Shown one piece after another: positions 25,662 through 33,953 of a stretch of DNA of 49,786 nucleotides (positions are counted from its first letter, which is position 1; the number at the start of each line of letters is the position of its first letter). The stretch lies in contig CALXVR010000010.1 in the NCBI GenBank assembly GCA_944392155.1, forward strand, positions 1-49,786, written 5' to 3'. This DNA is from an uncultured Alphaproteobacteria bacterium. GTDB taxonomy: Bacteria > Pseudomonadota > Alphaproteobacteria > RF32 > CAG-239. The notes below the pieces were generated by a model, which did no database searches, had not been told where the DNA came from, and worked only from the letters and a program-made list of their open reading frames with translations. The position numbers and the translations under genes are program-made.

Positions 25662-26507
25662 TTAGAAGCGACCCTTATTGGGGCGGCGTCCTAAGCCGAA
25701 TTCCAATTTCACAGTAACAGACCCGTAGACGGGTTGGTAAGTCTTTCCGAAAGTCTTGTACTGGTAGCTTTCAATTCTACCCTCGAGAGAGAGTTTTGTG
25801 ATGCTACCAAAGAATCTTCTTTCCAAACCCACCACGGCTCCATATTTGATGGAGTTGCCGTTATCCGGTACAGGGAAGTCCACTGTTCCGGGCACATCTA
25901 CGTCAGGGTTTGTATCTGTATAGTGAAAATCTGTAGTGCTTTGGCAATACTGGTATCCGATAGACGGGCCAGCATATAATCTCCACAGTCTGCCGTAACG
26001 TTCGTTACGAAGGGCTTTCTTCTTTTGGTAAGAAGTCATCCCTACTGTATTCACTACTTTTTTTCCTCCGAAATGCGCCAATGAAATGGCGAAATCTACA
26101 GAACCGCCCAAAGATCGGAATGAGTCATCCAGATCTTTTGCGATTTTCATGTTTTCTCCAATCTCGGCATTTATGCTGAGGTGGGACCAGCCAAAGTATC
26201 CTTTGGCAAAAATCCCGTACTGAGCTCCCATATAGGAGTTCAGTCCACCAGAAATACCGATGCTCCAGCCGGTGATAACGGTGCCTTTTGGGGTACCGTC
26301 TTTAAACTTCACATCATACGGTTTCCCACCGAATGCATCGGCGAGATTAACGTACGACATGTCGATTTCTGCGGTATCACCTGTTTCGGTGATTGCAGAA
26401 AAATCGTATTTTACTTCACTCGCGCTGGAGTTATCTTGCGCATTCATATTTGTTGTTGCAGCTACCAATGCTACAAAGGCAACTGCTAAATTTTTTAAAA
26501 GTCTCAT
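25662..26507 (-). CDS. Predicted outer membrane barrel protein of Bacteroidota type
   Basis: 281 residues. Signal peptide MRLLKNLAVAFVALVAATTN ending NAQ, an ending common in Bacteroidota exported proteins. The mature part has many amphipathic strands (GWSIGISGGLNSYMG, YGIFAKGYFGWSHLSINAEI, RLYAGPSIGYQYCQ, KYGAVVGLERRFFG, YGSVTVKLEFGLG) as in 8-12-strand barrels. No Shine-Dalgarno precedes the ATG; the leader is CTATAAAACTTT, again Bacteroidota-like and unlike neighbouring genes. It follows the 951-residue lipoprotein gene by 89 bp on the same strand and may be co-transcribed with it. Function unknown. Confidence 0.7.
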   Translation of the reverse strand: MRLLKNLAVAFVALVAATTNMNAQDNSSASEVKYDFSAITETGDTAEIDMSYVNLADAFGGKPYDVKFKDGTPKGTVITGWSIGISGGLNSYMGAQYGIFAKGYFGWSHLSINAEIGENMKIAKDLDDSFRSLGGSVDFAISLAHFGGKKVVNTVGMTSYQKKKALRNERYGRLWRLYAGPSIGYQYCQSTTDFHYTDTNPDVDVPGTVDFPVPDNGNSIKYGAVVGLERRFFGSITKLSLEGRIESYQYKTFGKTYQPVYGSVTVKLEFGLGRRPNKGRF

Positions 26508-26524
26508 AAAGTTTTATAGTTAGG

Positions 26525-26549
26525 CCCCTCGGGGTTTTATGCCGAGGGG
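26525..26549 (-). other. GC-rich intergenic hairpin
   Basis: Inverted arms CCCCTCGG (26525-26532) and CCGAGGGG (26542-26549) lie between the lipoprotein stop and the barrel start. There is no T run behind it on the minus strand, so it is either a weak terminator or an mRNA-stabilising or processing element between two co-transcribed genes. Confidence 0.6.
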
Positions 26550-26596
26550 GATATTTGTGAATTTTTTTTACTTATCCATACTGCACTGGTGTTTTA

Positions 26597-29452
26597 TTAC
26601 CATGCAGCAGCAGTAGCGCTACCGAAAGAAGAACTTACGGTTACACTACCATCAGCGTTTTCCGTGTAGGTAGAAGCGATGTAGAGTTCGGCTTTGCCGT
26701 TGTTGGCAATGCGTACCTGGTTAGCCTCAATTGAGGTGATAGGTGAGTTGTTGCTTGCATTCTCAATAGAGCGCCACATAAATGCGTCGCCGTTTTGATA
26801 AGTGCGGCAGATAACCCAAGTTCCATCAGCTCTCTGGCCAAGGCCAAGAACAGCGTTTGCCGGAACGGTAACCTCAGACCACTCTTTCTTGACTACTTCC
26901 TTGCCATCAATAAAGCCTTTCAGACCTCCGCCTACTAACTGTCCATTTTCATAGATGTTGTAAGTGAAGATTGTGGCGACATGGTGTGCATTGTTGTAGT
27001 CCCAAGTATGGCTTTGGCTTCCGCTGGCGATGCCAAACTGGTTCGGAGAAGCAACCCAAAGATTAACTTCTGCGCTGGCGTCGGTTGAACGGCCGTTAAA
27101 TGTTGCAGAGATTTGGCTCTTGTACATCTTTCCGTCCTTACCGTCCTTGCGGCCGAGGTCAACAAGGCTTGAATGTCCAAGGTCAGTAAAGCTGTATGTC
27201 TTAGAAGTCATGGCAAAGCTGTCGCCGATAGTCGGAACAAATTCAGCTTCTTCATGATAAGCAGCAAATACAACTTGGGCTTTGTTAGTCTTTGTTGTAT
27301 AAGTTGTTTTGTACTTCTTGACAATAAACTTACCATACTTGCTGGCAGCCTCGCGGGTGCTTACAAGTTGCTTGGATCCTTCAACTGCATTGGCGTCTGA
27401 AACGTTGAAGTTATCAGTGTCAATGCTTTGGCTGGCCGGAGCTTCGATTGAGTTGAAAATCTGAACACCGTCAGTACCCAGTTCCTTTTCAGTGCCGTCA
27501 GACATGATGGCATAGAAAGTAGCATAAGTATAAGAGGTGGTCGGGTTCACATAGTCAAATCCGAACTCCTTTCCAATAGTGCCATCCTGATGAGCTTCCT
27601 CACCAAGGTCATTCCAAACTTCAGTATCAGTGTTATACTTAGCTGTGTTGGAACCAAAAGAGCCGTTATAAACGAAAGAAACCGGAGTTACTTCATAATT
27701 ATGAGAGTTTTCAGTTTCTGTTCTTACGGTGCCTTTGTTGACTGCGTTATAAGTTAAAGTCCACATAGGAACACTTAATTTACAAGATTTTCCTTTTTCA
27801 GTATAAGTTAAATCTGTATACTGAAGTTCAATGATGTGAGAATGATCGTTGTATGCAGCGTTCATCTCTTGTTTCATTGTCTGGAATGTTAAACTTTTCT
27901 TGGTTGAGCTGTTACCTACCTTTGAAGCGCTGCCATTTTTGGAAATTGTCGGGTTTCCAAAATTAGTGTTATCGCGGTAGAGACGGTTCAATGTCGGCAT
28001 AACAATCTTGTGTGTGTATCCGTAGTTGTTGACAACGGTTGTATCACTTACACTACCATCGCTGTAGTGACGGGTAATTACGTAAGTGTTTTCTCCGTCA
28101 AAGGACTTTTCTTCAACGCTGATGAGTTCTTTTTCAGGTTTTGGTTCTTCGCCTTTCAGCTTACGGAGAATAATTTCTCCTTCGCCGTTCAGGTTACGGT
28201 CATAGTAGGTCGCAACAATCCGTGAGTAAGCGTGTTTCTGCTCATAACCGTATCCGGCCATGTCGGTCAGTTCGGTTGTGCCGCTGTCGCGGAATGAGAA
28301 ATCTTTGCTCAAGAAGTGAATGTTTTCTCCCATTCCCTGAGGTACAATATATGTAGCCTCTTCGGTGTGTGCGTAAAATACACTTGAAGACTTATCTGTC
28401 TTTGTGGTGTAAGTTGTTACGTACTCCTGAATGGAAATGGATCCTACTAATCTCGGGTCACCAACTTTTTCTTTGGAACCAGCAACCGGTTCTAAGTCTG
28501 TTAAAGCGAAAGCTTCATCGTCTTTCAAATCAACGATAACGCCTTCGGCATTAACCAACCAGAAGCGGAGGGTTGCAGAAACGTCAGAAAGTTTTTCTTC
28601 CTTACCGTTGTTCAATTTTTGCCACATTTCGAATGCTGTTTCGGCAGTATTGTCAGATGTGGTTTTGAACGTGAAGTTCTTTCCAAACATTTCTGTTGCT
28701 TCAGGATCCGGCTCAATGGTGTTATTGGCTACGAAAAATTTGTGGGTTTTTGTAAACTCACGAACGTCATCTTCATTGTAAACAAATTCCCACACGAGAG
28801 TGTTGGTATAAAGTTTACCTTCGATGCCTTCATGAGTGTAAGCTTCGCCCTTTTCTCCGTAACGAACACCCTTGAAATTGCCTAACCAATAGGATGATAA
28901 CATTTCCCAGCCTTTGTACCATGCTTTTTCGTGCACGGTATTGATGGTTTCTGAGAATGTACCAAAATTATAAACCCAGCCAGCGCTGAATTCCATTTTG
29001 GTAAAATCACCGTCTTGGTAGCTGCGAGTTGCACGGTTAACAGAGAATGACGGAGCTCCGATAATGCTGTCTGGAACCACGATAATATCGTGATCACAGT
29101 CGGCGATTGAAGCTCTTACATTTAACTCTGTAGCCGGTTCGATTTCGTTACCATCCTCGATTAATGGATACCAAGTCAGGTAGCTCTTCTCGTCGATTTT
29201 TTCCAATCCCGGTTCGCCATTCTTTTTTATCCCTTCCTTTTTGATAATCTCAATGGTGAGGGTATCATGTACAGGATACCATATGGTGTCGTGTACTTCT
29301 ACCGGCACCTTAATTTCCACGTTTTTCACTGATGCGGTGAATTCGGGAGTGCCGTCTACACCGTTCTCACAAGATGTGAGAATAGAACCAAATACTGCTG
29401 CGCAGATCAGTGCTATCAGCACCAATACTGCAGAATTTTTCATTGTCTTCAT
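26597..29452 (-). CDS. Large Bacteroidota-type surface lipoprotein with internal duplication
   Basis: 951 residues. Signal peptide with lipobox LTSC, lipidated Cys28. Shortly after comes VEVHDTIWYPVHDT, a VHDT repeat style frequent in Bacteroidota surface lipoproteins. The rest is Thr/Ser/Asn-rich and predicted beta. Two related blocks of over 100 residues are visible near 300-420 and 640-790; each contains YTTKT, a VF-x-A-x3-EEA strand, a SF-x-D or SFTDLG strand and a YKSQISATF-like strand, so Ig-like or similar domains were duplicated. The start lacks a Shine-Dalgarno and has an AT-rich leader of Bacteroidota type. Probably a cell-surface or adhesin-like protein; no enzyme motif seen. Confidence 0.7.
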   Translation of the reverse strand: MKTMKNSAVLVLIALICAAVFGSILTSCENGVDGTPEFTASVKNVEIKVPVEVHDTIWYPVHDTLTIEIIKKEGIKKNGEPGLEKIDEKSYLTWYPLIEDGNEIEPATELNVRASIADCDHDIIVVPDSIIGAPSFSVNRATRSYQDGDFTKMEFSAGWVYNFGTFSETINTVHEKAWYKGWEMLSSYWLGNFKGVRYGEKGEAYTHEGIEGKLYTNTLVWEFVYNEDDVREFTKTHKFFVANNTIEPDPEATEMFGKNFTFKTTSDNTAETAFEMWQKLNNGKEEKLSDVSATLRFWLVNAEGVIVDLKDDEAFALTDLEPVAGSKEKVGDPRLVGSISIQEYVTTYTTKTDKSSSVFYAHTEEATYIVPQGMGENIHFLSKDFSFRDSGTTELTDMAGYGYEQKHAYSRIVATYYDRNLNGEGEIILRKLKGEEPKPEKELISVEEKSFDGENTYVITRHYSDGSVSDTTVVNNYGYTHKIVMPTLNRLYRDNTNFGNPTISKNGSASKVGNSSTKKSLTFQTMKQEMNAAYNDHSHIIELQYTDLTYTEKGKSCKLSVPMWTLTYNAVNKGTVRTETENSHNYEVTPVSFVYNGSFGSNTAKYNTDTEVWNDLGEEAHQDGTIGKEFGFDYVNPTTSYTYATFYAIMSDGTEKELGTDGVQIFNSIEAPASQSIDTDNFNVSDANAVEGSKQLVSTREAASKYGKFIVKKYKTTYTTKTNKAQVVFAAYHEEAEFVPTIGDSFAMTSKTYSFTDLGHSSLVDLGRKDGKDGKMYKSQISATFNGRSTDASAEVNLWVASPNQFGIASGSQSHTWDYNNAHHVATIFTYNIYENGQLVGGGLKGFIDGKEVVKKEWSEVTVPANAVLGLGQRADGTWVICRTYQNGDAFMWRSIENASNNSPITSIEANQVRIANNGKAELYIASTYTENADGSVTVSSSFGSATAAAW

Positions 29453-30162
29453 AATGTTATTATTTTTTTTATTGTTATTATTCTTTTTTTTTGAAGAGAA
29501 CTTCGAGGAAATCTTAAGGATTAAGAGTTCTACGAAGTTTTATATTGAAAAATTATGTTCAGTATGGAAGGAGAGGAAAAAAATTCAGCTTATACCCTTG
29601 GTCTAACCTAAAATTTTATGTCCTTTTGTATTCTTTCAGAATAAAACCTATCATAATTAAACATAATCCTTATTTGTCGAATTTTAGGATAGCATAAAAT
29701 TGATTAAAAAACAATAAAAACCGTATGAATTTCTGGTTTTTAGGTCAAAATCGTCGTTATAAATTGTGTTTAAAATGTCTAAATTTTAGACAAAACCTTA
29801 CAGAGCAAGGATTCGCGCCTGAGGGGGTAAGTTTGTGAAAAATAAGATTTTTTTCTCCTGAAACGAATCCGGAAGATGAAAGTTGATACAAATTTTGCAG
29901 AATCTCGGACTCAAAAAGCCGCGAATCGGGAAATTTTTTTTGGGGGCTCTATTTCGTAAAGTATCCGAGTCGGTGTTGCAGAGTCGGAAAATTGTTAATG
30001 TTTGTACCCTAAAGGAGTCGGGATAACTTTGAATTTTTAATATTTTTCTTGAAGAATCTGGAGAGATGTTATAGATTCCCAAACAGTTCTAAGAATCGGT
30101 CTGTGCCCGTCCTTGGGTGTGGGCCTTGTTTTAACATTATAGCTTAAGGAGCTGAAACAACA
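29453..30162. other. 710-bp intergenic region upstream of ppdK, edge of foreign island
   Basis: No gene supported. 29453-29760 is AT-rich leader for the minus-strand lipoprotein gene. 29776-29792 is a near-perfect palindrome. 29865-30022 holds six occurrences of a GARTC(Y)GG-type word (29865, 29900, 29923, 29967, 29981, 30015) of unknown meaning. The ppdK promoter should lie in the last 150 bp, but no convincing hexamer pair stands out. A minus-strand open frame at 29798-30082 has no Shine-Dalgarno or domain. Confidence 0.6.
29776..29792. promoter_or_regulatory. Perfect palindrome TGTCTAAA-T-TTTAGACA, possible operator
   Basis: 8-bp arms with a single central T. It lies about 320 bp from the lipoprotein start and 370 bp from ppdK, so its target is unclear. 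Size and symmetry fit a dimeric regulator binding site. Confidence 0.35.
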
Positions 30163-32856
30163 ATGACTAAATGGGTTTATACATTTGGTGACGGCAAAGC
30201 CGAAGGCGATGCCTCTATGCGAAATCTCCTCGGCGGTAAAGGTGCCAACCTGGCTGAAATGAATAAGGTTGGTTTGCCCGTACCTCCCGGATTTACTGTT
30301 ACAACCGAAGTTTGTACTTATTATTACAATAATAATCACACCTATCCGGCTGACCTCAAAGAGCAGGTTAAAGAAGCTGTTGCCGGTGTTGAAAAAATTA
30401 TGGGCAAAAAGTTTGCCGACGCTAACAACCCGTTGTTGTTCTCGGTTCGTTCCGGCGCTCGCGTTTCTATGCCGGGTATGATGGACACCGTTTTGAACCT
30501 CGGTTTGAACGATGAAACTGTTAAGGCTTTGGCTAAGGCTTCCGGTTCTGAGAGATTTGCTTACGACTCTTATCGTCGTTTCTTGCAGATGTTCTCTGAC
30601 GTGGTTTTGGGTGCTGACCTTGACCTCTATGAAGAAGCTTTGGATAATATGAAGAAGTCTAAAGGCTACAAGTCTGATACGGATTTGACTGCTGAAGACC
30701 TCAAAGAATTGGTTAAAGAATATAAAGAAATCGGTCAGAAAATCGGCAAAGTTGTTCCGCAAGATCCTTGGGATCAGTTGTGGGCTGGTATCGGTGCCGT
30801 ATTCGGTTCTTGGATGGTTGACCGCGCCATTACTTATCGTAAGCTCAACAATATTCCGGGTGACTGGGGTACAGCCGTTAACGTTCAGACCATGGTATTC
30901 GGTAATGCCGGCGATGACTGCGCTACCGGTGTTTGCTTCTCTCGCGACCCGGCTACAGGTGAAAATGTTTACTATGGCGAATATTTGATTAATGCTCAAG
31001 GTGAAGACGTTGTTGCCGGTATTCGTACACCGCAACCGATGGCTTCTAAGGGCGACGGCACTTCTTTGGAAGAAAAATGGCCTCACCTCTACAAAGAGTT
31101 GGTTGATGTTCGTAACAACCTTGAAGCTCACTACAAAGATATGCAGGATATGGAATTCACCATTGAGCATGGTAAACTTTGGATGTTGCAATGCCGTAAC
31201 GGTAAACGTACCGCTCAGGCTGCCGTTCGTATGGCTGTTGAAATGGTTGAAGAAGGCCTGTTGAACAAAGAAGAGGCTATTATGCGCGTTGGTGCTGACC
31301 AACTTGACCAGTTGTTGCACCCGATGCTTGACCCGAAAGCTCCGAAGAAAGTTATTGCTACCGGTTTGCCGGCTTCTCCGGGTGCTGCCGTTGGTCGTGC
31401 CGTATTTAATGCCGAAGATGCTGAAGCTTGGGCTGCTAAGGGCGAAAAAGTTATTCTTATCCGTAACGAAACCAGCCCTGAAGATATTGGTGGTATGCAC
31501 GCTTCTCAGGGTGTTATTACCGCTCGCGGTGGTATGACCTCTCACGCAGCCGTTGTTGCTCGCGGTATGGGTACTCCTTGCGTTTCCGGTTCTCATGACA
31601 TTGTCATCAGCTACAAAGACAAGACAATGACAACTAAGTCCGGCGTCGTTGTTAAAGAAGGTGATTGGGTATCCTTGGACGGTGGTAAAGGCCAGATTAT
31701 TGAAGGTCAGGTTCCGACCGTTAAGGCTGACACCAACACCGGTAACTTCGGTAAGTTGATGGGTTGGGTTGACGAAATCCGCACAATGGAAGTTCGCGCT
31801 AACGCTGAAACTCCGAAAGATGCTCAGACAGCTCGTGATTTCGGTGCTCAGGGTATCGGTTTGGCTCGTACAGAACATATGTTCTTTGATGCTGACAGAA
31901 TTCCGGATATGCGCGCTATGATCTTGTCTGACAACGAAGAAGGTCGTCGTGCCGCTTTGGCTCGTTTGTTGCCTTACCAGAAGCAAGACTTCAAAGACTT
32001 GTTCAAGATTATGGAAGGTATGCCGGTTGTTATCCGTTTGTTGGATCCTCCGCTCCATGAGTTCTTGCCGCATACTGATGCTGAAATGCAGGAATTGGCT
32101 GACAAGATGGGTATGACCTTGCAACAAGTTAAGAATCGCGCTAATGCTTTGCATGAAGCTAACCCGATGCTTGGTCACCGTGGTTGCCGTTTGCCGATTA
32201 CTTATCCGGAAATCTGCGAAATGCAGACACGCGCTATCTTGGAAGCTGCTATTGAATGCGCTGACAACGGTATCAAAGTTTTGCCTGAAATTGAAGTTCC
32301 GTTGACAGGTTCTAAGAAAGAGCTCGACATCGTTAAAGACATTATCGACACAACAGCCGAGAAAGTCTTTGCCGAGAAGGGTAAGAAGATTAAGTATGAA
32401 GTCGGTTCTATGATTGAGTTGCCGCGTGCTGCCTTGAAGGCTGACGAGTTGGCTCAGTCTGCTGAGTTCTTCGGCTTCGGTACAAACGACTTGACCCAAA
32501 CAACTTTGGGTATGAGCCGTGATGATACCGGTGCTATCTTGGATGAATATCGCGCTCGCGGTGTTTATGTTGCTGATCCGTTCGCATCTATCGATGTTGA
32601 AGGAGTTGGCTGCTTGGTTAAGATGGCTTGCCAGAAAGCTCGTTGCTCTAACCCAAACATCTGGTTGGGTGTTTGCGGTGAGCATGGTGGTGATCCGGCA
32701 TCTATCGACTTCTTCCAGACTTGTGGCATGAACTATGTTTCTTGCTCTCCGTTCCGTGTACCTGTTGCACGTTTGGCTGCTGCTCAAGCTGCAGTTCGTC
32801 ATAAGAACGACAAGAAGGAAGAGAGTGGTAATTGCTGCTGCAAAAAGTCAGCTTAA
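30163..32856 (+). CDS. ppdK: Pyruvate, phosphate dikinase
   Basis: 897 residues. Interconverts pyruvate, ATP and Pi with PEP, AMP and PPi. The N-terminal ATP-grasp domain starts WVYTFGDGKAEGD and GGKGANLAEM; the central swivelling domain has the phospho-His in GGMTSHAAVVARGMG (about His462); the C-terminal PEP-binding barrel has GIGLARTEHMF, GHRGCRL, FGTNDLTQTT and the catalytic Cys loop CGEHGGDPASI. An AAGGAG Shine-Dalgarno precedes the start. Codon choice is unusually uniform (GGT, GCT, CGT, TTG), as in highly expressed genes. The last residues, ESGNCCCKKSA, form a short Cys/Lys-rich tail beyond the usual PPDK end. An A-family palindrome begins at the first base after the stop. Confidence 0.97.
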   Translation: MTKWVYTFGDGKAEGDASMRNLLGGKGANLAEMNKVGLPVPPGFTVTTEVCTYYYNNNHTYPADLKEQVKEAVAGVEKIMGKKFADANNPLLFSVRSGARVSMPGMMDTVLNLGLNDETVKALAKASGSERFAYDSYRRFLQMFSDVVLGADLDLYEEALDNMKKSKGYKSDTDLTAEDLKELVKEYKEIGQKIGKVVPQDPWDQLWAGIGAVFGSWMVDRAITYRKLNNIPGDWGTAVNVQTMVFGNAGDDCATGVCFSRDPATGENVYYGEYLINAQGEDVVAGIRTPQPMASKGDGTSLEEKWPHLYKELVDVRNNLEAHYKDMQDMEFTIEHGKLWMLQCRNGKRTAQAAVRMAVEMVEEGLLNKEEAIMRVGADQLDQLLHPMLDPKAPKKVIATGLPASPGAAVGRAVFNAEDAEAWAAKGEKVILIRNETSPEDIGGMHASQGVITARGGMTSHAAVVARGMGTPCVSGSHDIVISYKDKTMTTKSGVVVKEGDWVSLDGGKGQIIEGQVPTVKADTNTGNFGKLMGWVDEIRTMEVRANAETPKDAQTARDFGAQGIGLARTEHMFFDADRIPDMRAMILSDNEEGRRAALARLLPYQKQDFKDLFKIMEGMPVVIRLLDPPLHEFLPHTDAEMQELADKMGMTLQQVKNRANALHEANPMLGHRGCRLPITYPEICEMQTRAILEAAIECADNGIKVLPEIEVPLTGSKKELDIVKDIIDTTAEKVFAEKGKKIKYEVGSMIELPRAALKADELAQSAEFFGFGTNDLTQTTLGMSRDDTGAILDEYRARGVYVADPFASIDVEGVGCLVKMACQKARCSNPNIWLGVCGEHGGDPASIDFFQTCGMNYVSCSPFRVPVARLAAAQAAVRHKNDKKEESGNCCCKKSA

Positions 32857-32981
32857 AAAACTCTGTATAATGGCTGACTAATACAGAAAATACGAGAGGC
32901 GGAAAATTCATGTAGGTTTGTCTACACTAAAATTTTCCGCCCTCTTTTTTCTTATTATTCCGCTCATTCTCCAGAGTTTTT
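32857..32981. repeat. Palindromic extragenic element, family A, standard length
   Basis: A 125-bp whole-length imperfect palindrome starting right after the ppdK stop. Ends AAAAACTCTGTATAATGG and, read on the opposite strand, AAAAACTCTGGAGAATGAG. An inner stem GAGGCGGAAAATT/AATTTTCCGCCTC and a central hairpin GTAG-GTTTGT-CTAC (32912-32925) complete it. The T run at the right end makes it able to act as a terminator. Confidence 0.85.
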
Positions 32982-33200
32982 GTGCAAAAAAATAAGTCCT
33001 TTTAGGCTAAGTTACGTACTTTGATGTACGCGCCTGTCGCCTAAAAGGCTTTTTCTTATTGTAATCCTCATATATCGGCTTTTGTTCTTTTTTTGGGGGG
33101 GGCTCTTTTTTCTTATTATTCCGCGCATTCTCCAGAGTTTTGGGGTGCAAAAAAATAAGTCCTTTTAGGTTTGGCGGTCAGAATTAGTTAGAGGTCTTTT
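32982..33200. repeat. Partial family A copies and a 65-bp duplication
   Basis: A hairpin CCTTTTAGGC ... GCCTAAAAGG (about 33000-33048) encloses another GTAC-6-GTAC core (33016-33029). The stretch 32942-33006 is repeated almost exactly at about 33103-33168 (both contain TTATTATTCCG, TTCTCCAGAG and AAATAAGTCCTTTTAGG). Between them is a run of eight G (33095-33102). No coding sequence seen from 32857 to 33271. Confidence 0.7.
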
Positions 33201-33271
33201 AGGCTTCTTTTTTTTAGCCTTTTTTAAGTTTTGAGCGCTATGTTTGCACTAGATTAAAAAAGGAGGAAAGA

Positions 33272-33826
33272 ATGAGACCTTATAATCAAGGAAATATTGA
33301 TTTTTTTTGCGGAATTTATGCGGTGATTAATGCTTGCCGTTATGCCGGACGAAAATATCATATTTTCAGTTTCAAAGAAGGTTGCGAATTTTATCAATAT
33401 ATGATGCAGTTTTTGATTGATAAAGGTTTGATAGAAGAAGTTTTGCATCATGGTTCCTCTTTTGAAATTATGCAGATGTATTTGGAAGAAGCTCGAAAAT
33501 ATATGTTGGAGCATTATGGTTTGAGATTACTTTTTAAGCGTCCGTTTACTTGGCTTGATATGCCGGTTAAAAGTGCAACAAAAGTGATTGCCAAATATTT
33601 GCGCCAAACAAATACCGCCTCTATTATCCGTTTTGAAAATAAGGACTGTGGTGATCACTGGTCTATGATAAAATCTGTACCATCTCATTTGAAAAAATTT
33701 ATGTTGTTTGACAGCTATCTGTATTCGCATTTGGAGGTGGAAACTTGCCAATGGGAGAAAGCTAAAAAATGCAGCTATGTGCCGCGTGAAGGCATTATCT
33801 TTATTAAAATTTTGCCTAAAAAATAA
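33272..33826 (+). CDS. Predicted papain-like (C39-like) cysteine peptidase or acyltransferase
   Basis: 184 residues, no close family recognised. The pattern Gln6-x6-Cys13-Gly-x2-Ala-x2-Asn-Ala near the N-terminus, His129-Trp in GDHWSMIKS and Asp147 in LFDSYL match the oxyanion Gln, Cys, His and Asp/Asn order of papain-like and C39-like enzymes, including the hydrophobic strand before the Asp. There is no signal peptide. Such folds cleave leader peptides, act as transglutaminases or as toxins and effectors; which applies here cannot be read. An AGGAGG Shine-Dalgarno supports the start. First of four genes with no recognised relatives, between ppdK and pal. Confidence 0.55.
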   Translation: MRPYNQGNIDFFCGIYAVINACRYAGRKYHIFSFKEGCEFYQYMMQFLIDKGLIEEVLHHGSSFEIMQMYLEEARKYMLEHYGLRLLFKRPFTWLDMPVKSATKVIAKYLRQTNTASIIRFENKDCGDHWSMIKSVPSHLKKFMLFDSYLYSHLEVETCQWEKAKKCSYVPREGIIFIKILPKK

Positions 33827-33845
33827 GGGTGATTTTGCTTTGTCC

Positions 33846-33873
33846 TTGACAAAATTGTTTAACCGGATAAATT
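33846..33873 (+). promoter_or_regulatory. Promoter candidate for the 33954 gene
   Basis: TTGACA (33846-33851), 16-bp spacer, TAAATT (33868-33873). It lies 80 bp upstream of the start codon, leaving an AT-rich leader without a clear Shine-Dalgarno. Confidence 0.45.
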
Positions 33874-33953
33874 TGTTGCCATAGATTTATATTTTTCTAG
33901 GAGTATATCGTTTAATAAAAAAAACATATTTATAATTTTAAAACCATATCATT

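Noticed and set aside
29798..30082. Minus-strand 94-codon frame before ppdK
   Set aside because: No Shine-Dalgarno, odd Phe/Ser/Arg-rich composition, overlaps the ppdK 5' region.
30037..32802. Minus-strand open frame of 921 codons opposite ppdK
   Set aside because: Antisense shadow of a gene with strongly biased codons; no ribosome site, no domain, and the plus strand is clearly ppdK.
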